Below are positions 1-10,527 of a stretch of 64,000 nucleotides of DNA, one piece after another. The stretch is taken from assembly GCA_022496805.1 (NCBI GenBank), contig CM040087.1:34806253-34870252 (forward strand), read 5' to 3'. The notes below the pieces were generated by a model. The model had not been told where the DNA came from. It was given only the letters and a program-made list of their open reading frames with translations, and made no database searches. Numbering within the stretch: the first letter of the stretch is position 1; every line of letters begins with the position of its first letter. The position numbers were made by a program, and so were the translations under genes. This DNA comes from Pohlia nutans. Its lineage: Eukaryota > Streptophyta > Bryopsida > Bryales > Mniaceae.

Positions 1-186
1 GACGGATTTTTCAATATTACCTTGAGTTATTGCAGGGTGCGGATTTTTTAAAACAAAGGGCATGGTCGTTAAATATTTAGTACCTATGGTCACTTAGTGG
101 CGGACCAGGCCGTGTATCACATCAGTGATCACACGTGCTCGAGTAATCTCGAACTTTGGTCTCAAAGTCCTGACATATAGTCATAA
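1..186. other. Unassigned flank
   Basis: I see no open frame, tandem repeat or recognisable repeat terminus here. It is ordinary mixed-composition DNA at the window edge. Confidence 0.5.
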
Positions 187-763
187 TTTACCCCTAAAGG
201 CCGAACCATGCATATTGTGCAAGATGTACAGATTTCATCCGTATTTTCTCATCCGTCATACACTTTTTGTGGTGAGAGTTTTGTACTGATTTATTTATGG
301 GAAGTTAGCTTCATGTATGTGTGATTCGATTGAAAAGGAACTAATGTTTGAAAAAATTATGCCTCATTTTGTGTTGCAGTGTGTCACCGAAAATGTTCAA
401 GATCTTGGTCCAATAGTGATATTGGAAAAAAAAAACTATGAAAATGAAGCATCCGAACAAACTTCAAAAATCACTACACCTAAAGTACTACATTATAACC
501 CATCACAAAAAATTTCATCCACATATTGTCTATATCGTATTCGTAATTGAATTACAAAATAATTTTGTATTTTATGTTTCAATTTTTATAGAAAAAGATT
601 ATTGATAGCAATCATAGATCTAACCGTATAGATAGAATCTACAAAAAAAAATGTATAACTTTTATTCATACATCAAGTTCCAAATATTCGTGTTAGTTGC
701 ATTTTATAATGCATCTTTGCGAAACTGTGTAAACTGGACATAGGTGAGGATTCTAGGGGTTAA
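187..763. mobile_element. TTAA-terminated MITE (piggyBac-like ends)
   Basis: The left end reads TTTA-CCCCTAAAGG (first T-T-A-A mutated) and the right end reads CTAGGGG-TTAA, in inverted orientation. The interior is AT-rich and non-coding. The block from about 300 to 760 reappears in reverse complement at 34957-35531, including matches around the sequence coding for ATGCATTATAAAATGCA, so this is a dispersed family member. No transposase is present. Confidence 0.6.
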
Positions 764-835
764 CCAACAAGACCGTGGGATTTGATGATCATGCGCATTG
801 AATATTTGATAGTATTCTAAAACAAAGATAATTTG

Positions 836-1113
836 GTTAATGTGTCCGGTCCGGTCTACCGTCCAATCTGCGGGCCGTCCGATCTGCGGTCCATCTCGCC
901 GTCCGATCTGCAGGCCGTCCGATCTGGCGGACTGCGCGACCCGTCCGATCGCCGACAGCTGGTCGATCGGACGACGTGTGTCCGATCGGGTGGCGGACGG
1001 TGCGGGCCGTCCGATCGGTTGGCGGACGGCGCGGGCCGTCCGATCGGGTGTCCGACCTAATCGGACAGCACGTCCGCCTATAAAGCCGTCCGACCAGAGC
1101 GGACGGCTCACTT
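836..1113. repeat. CpG-rich CCGTCCGATC array, cluster A
   Basis: The decamer CCGTCCGATC occurs exactly six times in about 200 bp, with further copies of GTCCGA, TCGGAC and CGGACGG on both strands, spaced irregularly by about 15-45 bp. It is far richer in CpG than its AT-rich surroundings. Frames stay open on several strands because the motif lacks stop codons, so the long frames here are compositional artefacts. The same motif forms a second cluster at 5220-5845; the two flank the kinase-like relic and its palindrome. Confidence 0.8.
1079..1085 (+). promoter_or_regulatory. Candidate TATA box of kinase-like gene
   Basis: TATAAAG lies at the downstream edge of the CpG-rich array, about 190 bp before the ATG at 1267. 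Position and sequence fit a core promoter that once served the kinase-like gene. Confidence 0.4.
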
Positions 1114-1266
1114 TTTCCTCCCTACTCACATTATTGTGAGAGTAGTTACGGGTTGCTGTTGGCAGGGTTATCCCATCCTCTGGCTCGTCACTCGGGGAGG
1201 AAGAAGTCAGCGTTGCAGGGGGGTATATTTTGTCAATTTTTTAAACGATTCCGGAGCTCCGTCACC

Positions 1267-2772
1267 ATGCCGAAGGGAAAAAAGCATAAGATAGGTAAGA
1301 CGACGGAACAAAAATCTCTTGAAGACAGCCCTTACATGCCGTCGAATGCGTGTAAGAAGTTTCTCCAGCAGTTCACGGTGGATTTTTACCGAAACAACAC
1401 GCTTATGGCGTTGGAGAGTAAGTTTGTTCGGTACAAAGAGCAGAGTATGCAAAAATTTCAAGACGACATGGCAAATAATATGTTGCAGGCTCTTCGGGAT
1501 GGAATTTGGTACCGGGAGATGGAAAAGCGTGATTTCTCAAAGTGGTTGGAGTGGAGGATGAAAGATTCTTTGTGGAATATCGAGGGAGTATTAACCAAGT
1601 ATGGGAAGGACCACAAGCTGCTTGAGGACAATACGTATATTGAGGAAGTGATGAAGAAAGCAGACACCTTTGCGAAGTTGATGAAACCATGGAGCTTTGG
1701 ACGCCAGCGCAATCAAAATATCGGTTGGTGGAGACACGTTGCTGGTGGATCCGAGGAGTTAATGAAGAATAAGTTGGTCCACGCATTGCCTGCTACGGCC
1801 AATGTCATTGAAGTGGAGCACACATCACTCAAGGGTGCATATGCTACGGTGAAGAGGGTTCGAATTGAAGGAGCCCCAGGGTTTGAACCTTATTGGGAGT
1901 TTGCGGCGAAGCTTTCCAAATAGTGGAAGACAAGACCGGATCTTGCAAAATTGGAACACCAAAATGAAACGATGGCCGTTCGAATTGACCATCCAGGTAT
2001 TATACGGTATGTGGCTATTAATCCTTCGAAATACGAGGGTTATGCATATTGGTGGAATGGTGGGACATAGCGACAGATGCTGAATTTAGACAACACGTAC
2101 GGAGACGATATCTATGCGCGTACGTTGCATACAACTATGTCAGCAGACGATGTCGTCAAAGCAAGTTATTTGAGGCGGTTCCGTAAAAAAAGAACGGAGT
2201 TGGCGTGGGCATTGGTGATTATCATGATGGAGGTACACATGACCGACAACCTGCACAATGATTTATCTCCTGATAATATCCTTTTTCATTTCCTTGCGGA
2301 CGAGACGTGTGTATACATCGGGGTATGTGACTGGGGCATGTTATCCTTTGCGAGTGAGCCGATGAAGTCACTATATGGGTTCAACAGTACAGAGGAAATG
2401 GAGAAGGATCTTGCAGATCGGTACTGGGTGGATCCTACGATTGCTTATGTACGTAAACCAGATGCAGATGTGGAGATATGCCCGCTAGTGACGAAGGCAA
2501 CTGAGGCATATGGAGTTGCAAAACTTGTGTTGCGCATCAACAAGGGCAACATGTCGGAGGATTACTGGAAGTTGCAGACGCCTGGGGAAACTTCAGTTGT
2601 TTATAGACAACAGGAGTTGGCAGATGTGTTCGAGAGCTATTTGAATCGATTGTGCAGCTCGGATCGAGGAAATATTGGAAGTTTAACTCATTTAAACACC
2701 AAATTCGCTAATTTTGCCCTTGGCCATATAATCATGCACTTGGCCCCCAAGCGCATTAAAAAAATTGTTTGA
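1267..2772 (+). pseudogene. Protein-kinase-like gene, two in-frame TAG stops
   Basis: One continuous reading frame from the ATG at 1267 (context CACCATGC) to the stop at 2770-2772, interrupted by two TAG codons at 1921-1923 and 2068-2070 with no frame change. The N-terminal half is basic, then helical and charged. The C-terminal half has a kinase-like catalytic loop (HNDLSPDN; catalytic D and metal-binding N present) and a DWG triplet in place of the usual DFG, so it resembles the protein-kinase-like fold. I do not see a clear glycine-rich loop. No intron is needed. The region between the stops still reads as protein (a WWNGG motif before the second stop), so these are nonsense mutations in a formerly open frame. 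The last ~29 codons lie inside the arm of the downstream palindrome. Substrate and role are unknown. Programmed read-through of two TAGs is possible but less likely than decay. Confidence 0.7.
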
Positions 2773-3459
2773 AAAAATCTCTTAAAAACAGGGATTTTTG
2801 TCTTTCTACAATCCCTTACGATGTAAAGAAACAATTATTTAATTTATTTCCCATCCTTATCTTTATCTTTTCTTTTATCTTTATCTTTATCTTATCTTAC
2901 CTTTTCTTTTATCTTGGTTTTTTTTCTTGTCTTCTTTCTTGTCTTTCTCTTGTCTTCCTTCTTGTTTTTCTTCTAGTCTTCCACTTGTCTTTTTTATTTC
3001 TTCACCTTGCCATTTTTGGAGTTTAAACGATAATTTAAAAAAAATAAAAATAAATCAGTGAGCAGACTGAATCCAATACAGGCCTGGAAGAAAAAAGAAT
3101 CGAAAAAAAAAAAAAAAAAAAAAAAAATTTCCGGTTTTTCCGGGCAGGGAGGGTCCGCGCGCGCGGACCCTACTCTTTTTTTGATCCACTCTCCTTCCCT
3201 CCTCTCCTTTCCTTTTTTTCCCCTCTCCCCTTTATAAACACTCCCTCATTCTCCCTCCCTCACTCTTCTTTCCTCCTCTCTTCTTCCTTTATATTGAGGA
3301 GAAGGGAGAAGGAAGAGAGGGAGAAGAACAAGAGAGGAAAAGGGGAGGAAGGAGAGTGTGAGGGAGGGAGAGTGAGGGAGGGCTTATAGGGAGGAGTGAG
3401 GGAGGGAGGGAGGGTCAAAAGAAGAGTAGGGTCCGCGCGCGCGGACCCTCCCTGCCCGG

Positions 3460-3500
<41 letters not shown>

Positions 3501-3911
3501 GTTTTTTTTTCTTCCGGGCCTGTATTGGATTCAGCCTACTCCCTGATTTTTGTTTTTATTTTTTAAAAAAATATCATTTAAACTCCAAAAATGGCAAGGT
3601 GAAGAAAGAAAAGGAAGACAAGTGGAAGACTAGAAGAAAAAGAAGAAGGAAGACAAGAGGAAGACAAGAAAGAAGACAAGGAAAAAAAACAAGATAAAAG
3701 AAAAAGAAAAGATAAAGATAAAGATTAAAGATAAAGATAAGGATAAAAATTAAAGTAAATAATTGTTTCTTTACAATGAAGAGACTGTAGAAAGACAAAA
3801 ATCCCTGTTTTTACAGATTTTTTCAAACAATTTTTCTTAAAGCCAAGTTTGCTCATGAAATGAGTGCACTTGGCCAAGTGCAAAATTAGGGAATTGGGTG
3901 TTTTTAGTGAC
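2685..3911. repeat. 1.2-kb palindrome (giant inverted repeat)
   Basis: The left arm (about 2685-3280) is matched in reverse complement by about 3300-3911. Landmarks: a segment around 2765-2835 pairs with 3765-3838; the sequence around GGGTCCGCGCGCGCGGACCC occurs at about 3150 and again at about 3430; the pyrimidine-rich stretch 3180-3295 faces a purine-rich stretch 3297-3425. The inner part is a homopyrimidine/homopurine mirror. The outer left arm contains the 3' end of the kinase-like gene, so the right arm carries an antisense copy of that end. Long frames in either arm are by-products of the biased composition. Confidence 0.85.
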
Positions 3912-4589
3912 ACGTTTTAGGATGACGTACCGTTGGCCAGTACCGTTCGAGCATTTTAGACATGTGTATTAGGCAAAACATAGTGATATAGTTCTTCTTG
4001 TTTTAGAGTAGTAGTAACGGTATTGAATTGTTCTATGGCTATTGTTGTGTGCTTAGGTATAGAACACGTGGACTTCTGTCCGACTATCAGTAAAACATTT
4101 TCCTTGTTGACATTTACGGAAAAAATAATTCCATATATTTTATTGTTTTTGGGATTTTGCTATCTCTATATTCATTGATATTTGTGGGTTTTGCAGCCAT
4201 CAGTCCCGAGACTCCAATTTGGAATTTGTTTGCACACATGGGTACCTAACGTTATTAGAATTTAGAAACACCCTTGATTTTCTTTAATATTTTGGAAAAT
4301 AGTTCTTCCATGTGTTATTGGAATTTTGCTAACTCTATGGTTTTTGACTATGATTTGCAATCGGTGGATTTGTGTTCACCGTTGGGATTGGAGAATAGAC
4401 TTAATTTGAAGATTTTCCACCGTCGACAAATTTGAATGTTGAGTGTCCAAAATACAGAAGTATTTCTAAAGATGCTCGTATCATAGGTCTCTTTTAATTT
4501 CTTCACTTTCAGGTTTTTACTCCTTGTAAATATAACTTTGCCATAAACCTTAAATATAAGTTTTGATAAACCCATTGACAAAAATATAT
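3912..4589. other. Non-coding, nothing recognised
   Basis: AT-rich sequence without a convincing gene, tandem repeat or paired termini. The 77-codon minus frame near 4350-4580 has no recognisable motif and is probably chance. Confidence 0.5.
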
Positions 4590-5145
4590 TTAACCCTTTA
4601 GCGCGCCGGCGTCCAGATTCTGGACGCCGGATGAATTTCAGCAGCTCAATTTCTGTGGTACCGGATGTTTTTCATCCATTTTTTATTTTTTTTCATTCTT
4701 GTGCTAGTTGAATACCATTTGTACGATATGGATCTTCCAAATAAGATAATGTGAATTTTTGAATATTTACAAAAGTGATTAATGTCAAGTTTCAAACTTT
4801 CAATCTTAGTTCAAAAAAAAAGACCTTAAATATGATTTTCCATAGTAAGTAGAATCAAATAATGGAAACCATACCTTCTTGTAGTGCATGTCATTCTAAT
4901 TTCATTACAATATTTTTAAATTTTTTTGTGGTAATTTTGGATTTTTAATTGACTTTCAAGAGAATACCTTGCAAAATTACTTTAAAAATATTAATAATAA
5001 ATATGATGAATCCAACCGTACGGATGTTATCTACACATTGACATTTACAACTTTGTTTTGTACATCAACTCCATTTCCGTTTTTCATCAACCATTTTATA
5101 ACAAATGTTTGAAAACAATGTTAAATTGGGACGTGAAAGGGTTAA
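4590..5145. mobile_element. TTAA-terminated MITE
   Basis: Ends TTAACCCTTTAGCGCG at left and CACGTGAAAGGGTTAA-like (GACGTGAAAGGGTTAA) at right form a short inverted repeat with TTAA at both edges. The first 45 bp contains a GC-rich palindromic stretch (GGCGTCCAGATTCTGGACGCC). The interior is non-coding. Confidence 0.6.
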
Positions 5146-5219
5146 TTTGAATATTTCCCTTATTTGAATAATAAAATCTGTAAATATTCAAAATATCTTC
5201 AAATCATTTTGAAAACTGT

Positions 5220-5845
5220 GATCGGACGTCCACTGCACCGTCCGATCGGGCACGTTCTCAGTCGTCCGATCTTGCAGCCGTCCGATCGCGCCGTCCTGCC
5301 GTCCGACCCAATCATCCGTCCGATCCCGCCGTCCGCCATTCTAATCCCACTCGCCCGTCCGATTGGGCACATTCTCAATCGTCCGATCGGGCAGCCGCTC
5401 GCCCGTCCGATCGAGCACCCAAATCCTCGTCCGACCCGTAGATGGAGACACCAAATTCATAGATTTCTTCGATTTCAGTGAATTATAATCAGCCCAGCAC
5501 GAGGATGGGACTAAAGATCTCGTAGATTGCGTCGTAAACCTTAAACAACCGTCCGCCGTCCGGATACACATTGCAAAGGGATTTTACCTCGCCGTCGGAC
5601 ATGGGCGTCCGACCTGTCTGCCGTCCGATCTGTCCGCCGTCCGACCTGCCCGTCGTCCGACCTAGCAAAAACCGCCGTCCGACCTGTCCAGTCGTCCGAT
5701 CGCGCCGTCCGCTGAGGTAAAACCCCCGTCCGCTGTAGTAAAACCGCCGTCCGCTGTGGGTTTTTCAAAGTCACCGGACGCTGGGATGGGAACGTCTACG
5801 TCCAGCGGACGTCCGGACGCGAACGTCCGCGTCCCAGCGTCCGAA
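5220..5845. repeat. CpG-rich CGTCCGA array, cluster B
   Basis: Two sub-clusters (about 5220-5440 and 5548-5845) of the motif seen at 836-1113: GTCCGATC, CCGTCCGACC and CGTCCGCTG in loose tandem, separated by about 100 bp of ordinary sequence. The array ends where the copia pol frame begins (about 5850), so the retroelement was cut or inserted at its edge. Confidence 0.8.
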
Positions 5846-5849
5846 CAAC

Positions 5850-8800
5850 CCTGGTCACATTGTTACTACGGGCAAACGCGACAAGCACAACGGTCTATAC
5901 AAGTTTCGACCACCAGAAGTATCCTGTAACAGTGTAGCACCAAGCAGCGAGTCATGGCAACAAGATCGAGCCCTGCTCAAGGAGCAGACACTAATCTTAT
6001 GGCACAGGAGACTCGGCCATGTGAATTTCAAGACGCTTGTTTTTATGGCAAACAAATTCAAGGCAATCGGACTGCCACCACTAGAGTATTCAAACCAAGT
6101 ATGTTCTCCCTGCCAACTAGGCAAACAGTGTCGGACTCGCATTCCAACAACATCTACCAGAAGAGTCAGAGTGGAACAGCCAGAAACCACTGGATAGAGC
6201 AGTCCAGGTGTCACTCGCTCAAGTCAACCACTGAGCCTCATCCACACAGACCTGTGTGGACCCCTGTTGACACCTTCCTCCTCTGGTTCGAGGTATATAC
6301 TAACACTGACTGACGACTTTAGTCGTTTTTGTTGGATTTATTTCTTGAAACACAAAAAGGACACTCTGCTGAAATTCAAGCAGTTTAAGTGCATAGTCGA
6401 GTTGCAGCATGATTCAAAAATCAAATCTATCCGCTCAGACAGGGGACGAGAATATGTCTCGCATGAATTTGCAAAATTTTGTGCAGATTCTGGGATCACT
6501 AGACAATTTACCCAGGCCTATACCCCACACCAAAACGGCGTGGCAAAGACGAAGAATCGGAGTCTTTTAGAGAAAGCTCGAAGCATGGCAACTGAGAGTG
6601 GTCTACCTCTCATCTCTAGAATGAAGCAGTATCGACTGCAAACTATCTAATTAACCGAACTCCTACTCGATCTAACAATGGTGATTCTCCCTATAAGCGT
6701 CTTCTGGGCTCAGCACCCACTGTGGCACATCTACGCACATTTGGGTGCCGCACCTTCGTGCTGGACTCTACTCCGTCACGGAAGAAATGGTCCCCCCGCG
6801 CCATCGAGTGCATTTTCCTTGGTTACGATACCGAATCTACCGGCTTCAGAAACTATCACAGCGCCTCTCGGAAGATTCTGGTATCAAAGGACGTCAAGTT
6901 TGATGAAGGTGTGTTTCCACTTGTGACCACCAACAATGGACAACTGAGTCCCAGCCCACCGATCCACTCGCCACTGGAGGATATTTCACACCCAGCAGAT
7001 CAGCAGGCGCCAGTCACGCAGCAGCTGCTTGAAGCCCCGGCCCCGCACGCCTCGACAACGCTGACTCCAGAGCAAGCCCTGGGCGGAGCACCGATTCTCG
7101 AATCAGCACGCTACACGCCATGTCAAGCCGCACCCGCCAACAGAGACAGCACAACACTTCCTAGGATAGACCAAACCCATCCCGTTGTCATTCCCATCAC
7201 AGATGATGACTTCTCGATTCATATTCCAATAGAACCCGATGGATCTAGCCACGCACAAATCATGTCCAGGACGTACCACCGTCGCCAAAGGCATGTTCCG
7301 CTTCCTCAAGCTCAGACTACCAGGAGTGGCCGAGTGAGTAGAATCCCATCGAGACTGCAAGATTACCAATTAAATGCTGCAGAAACGTCTCCACTGATTA
7401 GCTTGCCCCATGACATCCAAATAGCCTTAGAACACCCTGGTTGGCGTGAAGCCATGAACAACGAGTTAGCTTAAATATACAAGAACGATACCTGGGAAAT
7501 AGTTCCCCTTCCCAGTGACATAAAAGCCATTAGCACTAAATGGATATATCGCGTGAAAACTAATGCAGATGGCTCACCAGCCAAACTCAAAGCCAGACTT
7601 GTAGCGCGAGGTTTCCAACAGAAAGAAGGACAAGATTATACAGAAACTTTCGTACCAGTGGTCAAATGGAACACTCTGCGCAACTTAGTAGCATTAGCTG
7701 GTCATGCAAACTGGCCAATAGTTCACCTAGACGTAAAAACCGCGTTCCTCAACGGAACTGTAGACGAGGACATTTATGTGCTTCCTCCCCCGGGCTTTGA
7801 TCTTGCACCAGATAAAAAATTTGCTTGCAAGCTTAAAAAAGCCCTATACGGGCTAAAGCAAGCCCCTCGAGCCTGGTACAGCCGAGTAGACTCCTAATTA
7901 ATTAGTCAAGGACTGAGCAAGTCTACGGCCGATTCAAATCTGTACTATCACATTCGTGAGGGTAAGCTCACCTTGCTAATCCTTTACGTCGACGATGTCT
8001 ATCTCACAAGAGATGACACCGAAACCATAGAGTTGATTCGGAGAGAGATCCAACACGAATTCGAGATGACAGATCTCGGGTTACTGTCATATTCACTCGG
8101 TCTAGAGTTTCTTTTCCTTGCAGACGGAATAGCTGTAATCCAACGTCAATATATTAAGATGATGCTTGCTGACTTTGGACTGTCCCAATGCCGCCCTGTC
8201 ATGACACCTATGATGGAAAAACTGAAATTAGAACCAAATATGCAGGTTCCCTTAGCTGACCCTACCTGCTACCAACAAATGGTTGGGAAACTCTTTTTTT
8301 TTAAGCCATACTAGACCAGACATTACATTCGCAGGAAGCATAGTGAGCCGGTTCATAAACAAGCCTCAGGAACCACACGCGCAAGCGGTGAAACATATTT
8401 ACAGATACCTCCAAGGCACTATAGATTTTGTTCTGCTGTATCGCCGAGGGGAGGAGGCTGATCTCTACGGCTACACCGACGCCGATTGGGCGGGCGATAC
8501 TCACGATCGAAAATCCACTACCGGATACTTGTTCATGTTAGGAAGTACATCTATTACTTGGAATAGTAAAAAGCAACCTACAGTTGCCCTATCCTCAACC
8601 GAGTCAGAATATATGGCGATAACCGAAGGCACTAAAAAAGCCATTTGGCTGCGAAGACTTTTCTGCGAACTTCAAACCCAAAACAAAGACATTCCAACAA
8701 CAATCTATAGTGATAACCAAGGTAGCTTAAATTTAGCTCATAACCCTGTCTATCACGGTAGGACTAAACACATAGAAGTGAAGCACCATTTTATAAAAGA

Positions 8801-8960
8801 AAAAGTCTTGTCTGGAGAAATAAGTTTAGAATACACTCCCACATAAGAACAACTAGCTGATATTTTAACAAAAGCGCTAGGAAGGACAGCATTTGAGAGA
8901 TTGAGAAGCCAATTAGGTCTAGTGAGAATTGATGCCCAAAAAGCCACAACTTTACTCACT
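5850..8960 (+). mobile_element. Ty1/copia retrotransposon pol, 5'-truncated and broken
   Basis: Domains in copia order. GAG-pre-integrase with HRRLGH near 6010; integrase with IHTDLCGPL (about 6240) and SDRGREY (about 6440), whose third catalytic acid appears lost (NGVAKTKNR where NGVxERKNR is usual); reverse transcriptase from about 7540 (KARLVARGF, VKTAFLNG, ALYGLKQAPRAWY) with YVDDV near 7985; RNase H near 8460-8780 (DADWAG, SSTESEY, SDNQG) and the end motif EQLADILTKALG near 8850. The frame is broken by stops near 6648, 7474, 7897 and 8846 and by frame changes near 6270, 6650-6720 and 8290. No gag, protease, primer site or matching LTR pair is visible, so this is a dead fragment. The 5' edge abuts the CGTCCGA array. 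Confidence 0.9.
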
Positions 8961-8998
8961 TGACAGCACTTAGCCAAGAAAAATGTTCTGTCAACTTG

Positions 8999-9532
8999 TT
9001 ACAAGCCATAGTAGTCTGGACAGGAGTTTACATCAGGAGGGCATCCCTCATGAAAAATATAAGAAGGGTAGACTCCATTTCTAAGTCTGAAGAACCTGAT
9101 CCTACAAGCCGTCTCCTCCATACTTTCAGAAACGAGGAATCTGTAGTTTTCCAATTCAACTCCATATCGTAACGAAACAGGTCGATAGAGTAACTGGCCA
9201 GCAGTAACCTGTCTACAGAAACCTAGAGAGTCTAACTTGACAAAAGCCCACGCGTTCCACTCAATAGTTGTTAGAACAAAACGGTTCCAAGCAGTACTCA
9301 CGTGTCGAAGTTGGAGAAGCAGCGGTACCGAAGGCCGCCTCATCAAAGCTGCCCAGACTCTGTCACGAATGATATTATCAGCCAATGCAGGAATCAAGCA
9401 TCCACGAGAAGGAAGACTAGCAACGAGTATCGAAGATGAAGACTCCCGACCAGCTGATGGACCAGAAGCAGTTTCACCTGGCACCAGACTCGCGGGTTCA
9501 CTCGAGTCACTCGACCCATCAGCTTCGAAGCA
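8999..9532 (-). CDS. F-box-like reading frame without its own start codon
   Basis: Minus-strand frame open from a TAG at 9533-9535 to the stop at 8999. The N-terminal part is acidic and Ser-rich. Then comes an F-box-like stretch (around ALADNIIRDRVWAAL, then LLQLRHVSTAWNRFV) in which the spaced Leu/Val/Trp pattern fits an F-box helix bundle. F-box proteins normally supply substrates to SCF ubiquitin ligases. No in-frame ATG precedes the F-box-like part; the first in-frame Met is inside it. So this is either a 3' exon, a gene fragment, or a frame starting at a non-ATG codon. A solo LTR sits 16 bp upstream in the sense of this frame, and the copia 3' end lies just downstream on the other strand. 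I am unsure that it is still expressed. Confidence 0.45.
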   Translation of the reverse strand, partial: CFEADGSSDSSEPASLVPGETASGPSAGRESSSSILVASLPSRGCLIPALADNIIRDRVWAALMRRPSVPLLLQLRHVSTAWNRFVLTTIEWNAWAFVKLDSLGFCRQVTAGQLLYRPVSLRYGVELENYRFLVSESMEETACRIRFFRLRNGVYPSYIFHEGCPPDVNSCPDYYGL

Positions 9533-9547
9533 CTACTAGAAAGCTGT

Positions 9548-9938
9548 TGTTACGGACACGGAAATACACACAATAAATCTAAACAAGAAGTTCAGAGAGA
9601 ATATGCAAGAACTAGATTGATCAGATGAGTACACAAACAACACCAAGAGAGGTGAGCTAGAGCTCTAAGAAATGCGTTGTCGAGACTGAAGAACCCTTCA
9701 GCCTCGACTCCTATATATACTACTGGATAGGAAGCTTCTCGAGCTACTTCTGTGAACTAGGACGCTTCTCAAACAACTTCCACTAACCAGGAAGCTTCTC
9801 GAGCAGCTTCTTAGAATCTATTAGAATATACTAAGAATATTCTAAGAATCTTCTAGAACCTTCTAAAAGAATCTTTAAAGAATATTCTATAGAATCTTCA
9901 ATGAATCTTCTAGAAGTTTCTAATGTATGTCCGTGACA
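9548..9938 (-). mobile_element. Solo LTR with 5-bp target duplication
   Basis: Termini TGTTACGGACA and TGTCCGTGACA form an 11-bp inverted repeat with one mismatch, starting TG and ending CA as LTRs do. The flanks are identical: GCTGT at 9543-9547 and 9939-9943. No internal region follows on either side, so it is a solo LTR left by recombination. TATATATA at 9712-9719, with about 220 bp on one side and about 160 bp on the other, favours minus-strand orientation (long U3, short R-U5). In that orientation it points at the F-box-like frame. Confidence 0.8.
9730..9920 (-). promoter_or_regulatory. Heat-shock-element array in LTR U3
   Basis: Units of GAAnnTTC are packed along the U3. Two perfect four-unit elements occur: 9846-9863 (GAATCTTCTAGAACCTTC) and 9903-9920 (GAATCTTCTAGAAGTTTC). 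Two- and three-unit ones occur at 9835-9842, 9880-9887, 9892-9899 and around 9790. This is the consensus for heat-shock factor trimers. All lie upstream of the TATATATA in the minus-strand sense. Confidence 0.65.
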
Positions 9939-10199
9939 GCTGTGACCACTTTAGCAGATTTTCAGCAGATTTCTGTTAAGGAGGGTACGGGCGGTCACTA
10001 ATTGACTCGTTCAACACTTTTCTGTGAAGGAGTGAGCAGAACCGACGTGATTGTTGTTGACCGTGGCGCCCTTCTTCAGAGGTACCTTCACTACTAGAAA
10101 ATCATGACCAAATCAACAGAAATTCAACAGATTTATGTTGTTTGGGGTACTACAATGACCGATTTCACTGATTTGTAATTTTTTTGTAAAAGTCAATAG

Positions 10200-10400
10200 T
10201 TTGCTGCTTACTGTTTTGTTGATTCAAATAGTGCAATGACCAAATCAACAAAATTTTAGTCTTTTTTGGAATCTTTTGGGAATCTTTTGGGAATCTTTTA
10301 GAATATTCTAGAATCTATCAAAATATTATAGAATCTATTGGAATATTCTAGAATCTTTTGAATATTCTTGAACCTTTTGAATCTTTTGCACTTTATATGA
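10200..10400. repeat. Degenerate GAATCTTTT/GAATATTCT tract
   Basis: Imperfect repeats of GAATCTTTTGG and GAATATTCTAGAATCT resemble the U3 array at 9730-9920 but with fewer intact GAAnnTTC units. Possibly a decayed relative of the LTR U3. Confidence 0.4.
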
Positions 10401-10527
10401 GAGTTTTGTAATCATTTAGTACTAGAATGGGTGTTTTATGTAATTGGATTATACAATTGCAATTTTGCAGACTTTCATCATCCCTGACATACAACAACAG
10501 AAGACAAGCAGCTTGATATTCCCTAAA

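Noticed and set aside
833..1139. Overlapping long frames on both strands over 700-1139
   Set aside because: They arise because the CCGTCCGATC repeat lacks stop codons; the peptides are repetitive and motif-free.
2769..3026. Hydrophobic frame rich in Phe/Leu after the kinase-like gene
   Set aside because: Pure product of a pyrimidine-rich palindrome arm (T/C only); the mirror frame appears at 3574-3798.
5850..8960. A complete, active copia element
   Set aside because: No gag, no LTR pair, several stops and frame changes, and the third integrase catalytic acid seems replaced.
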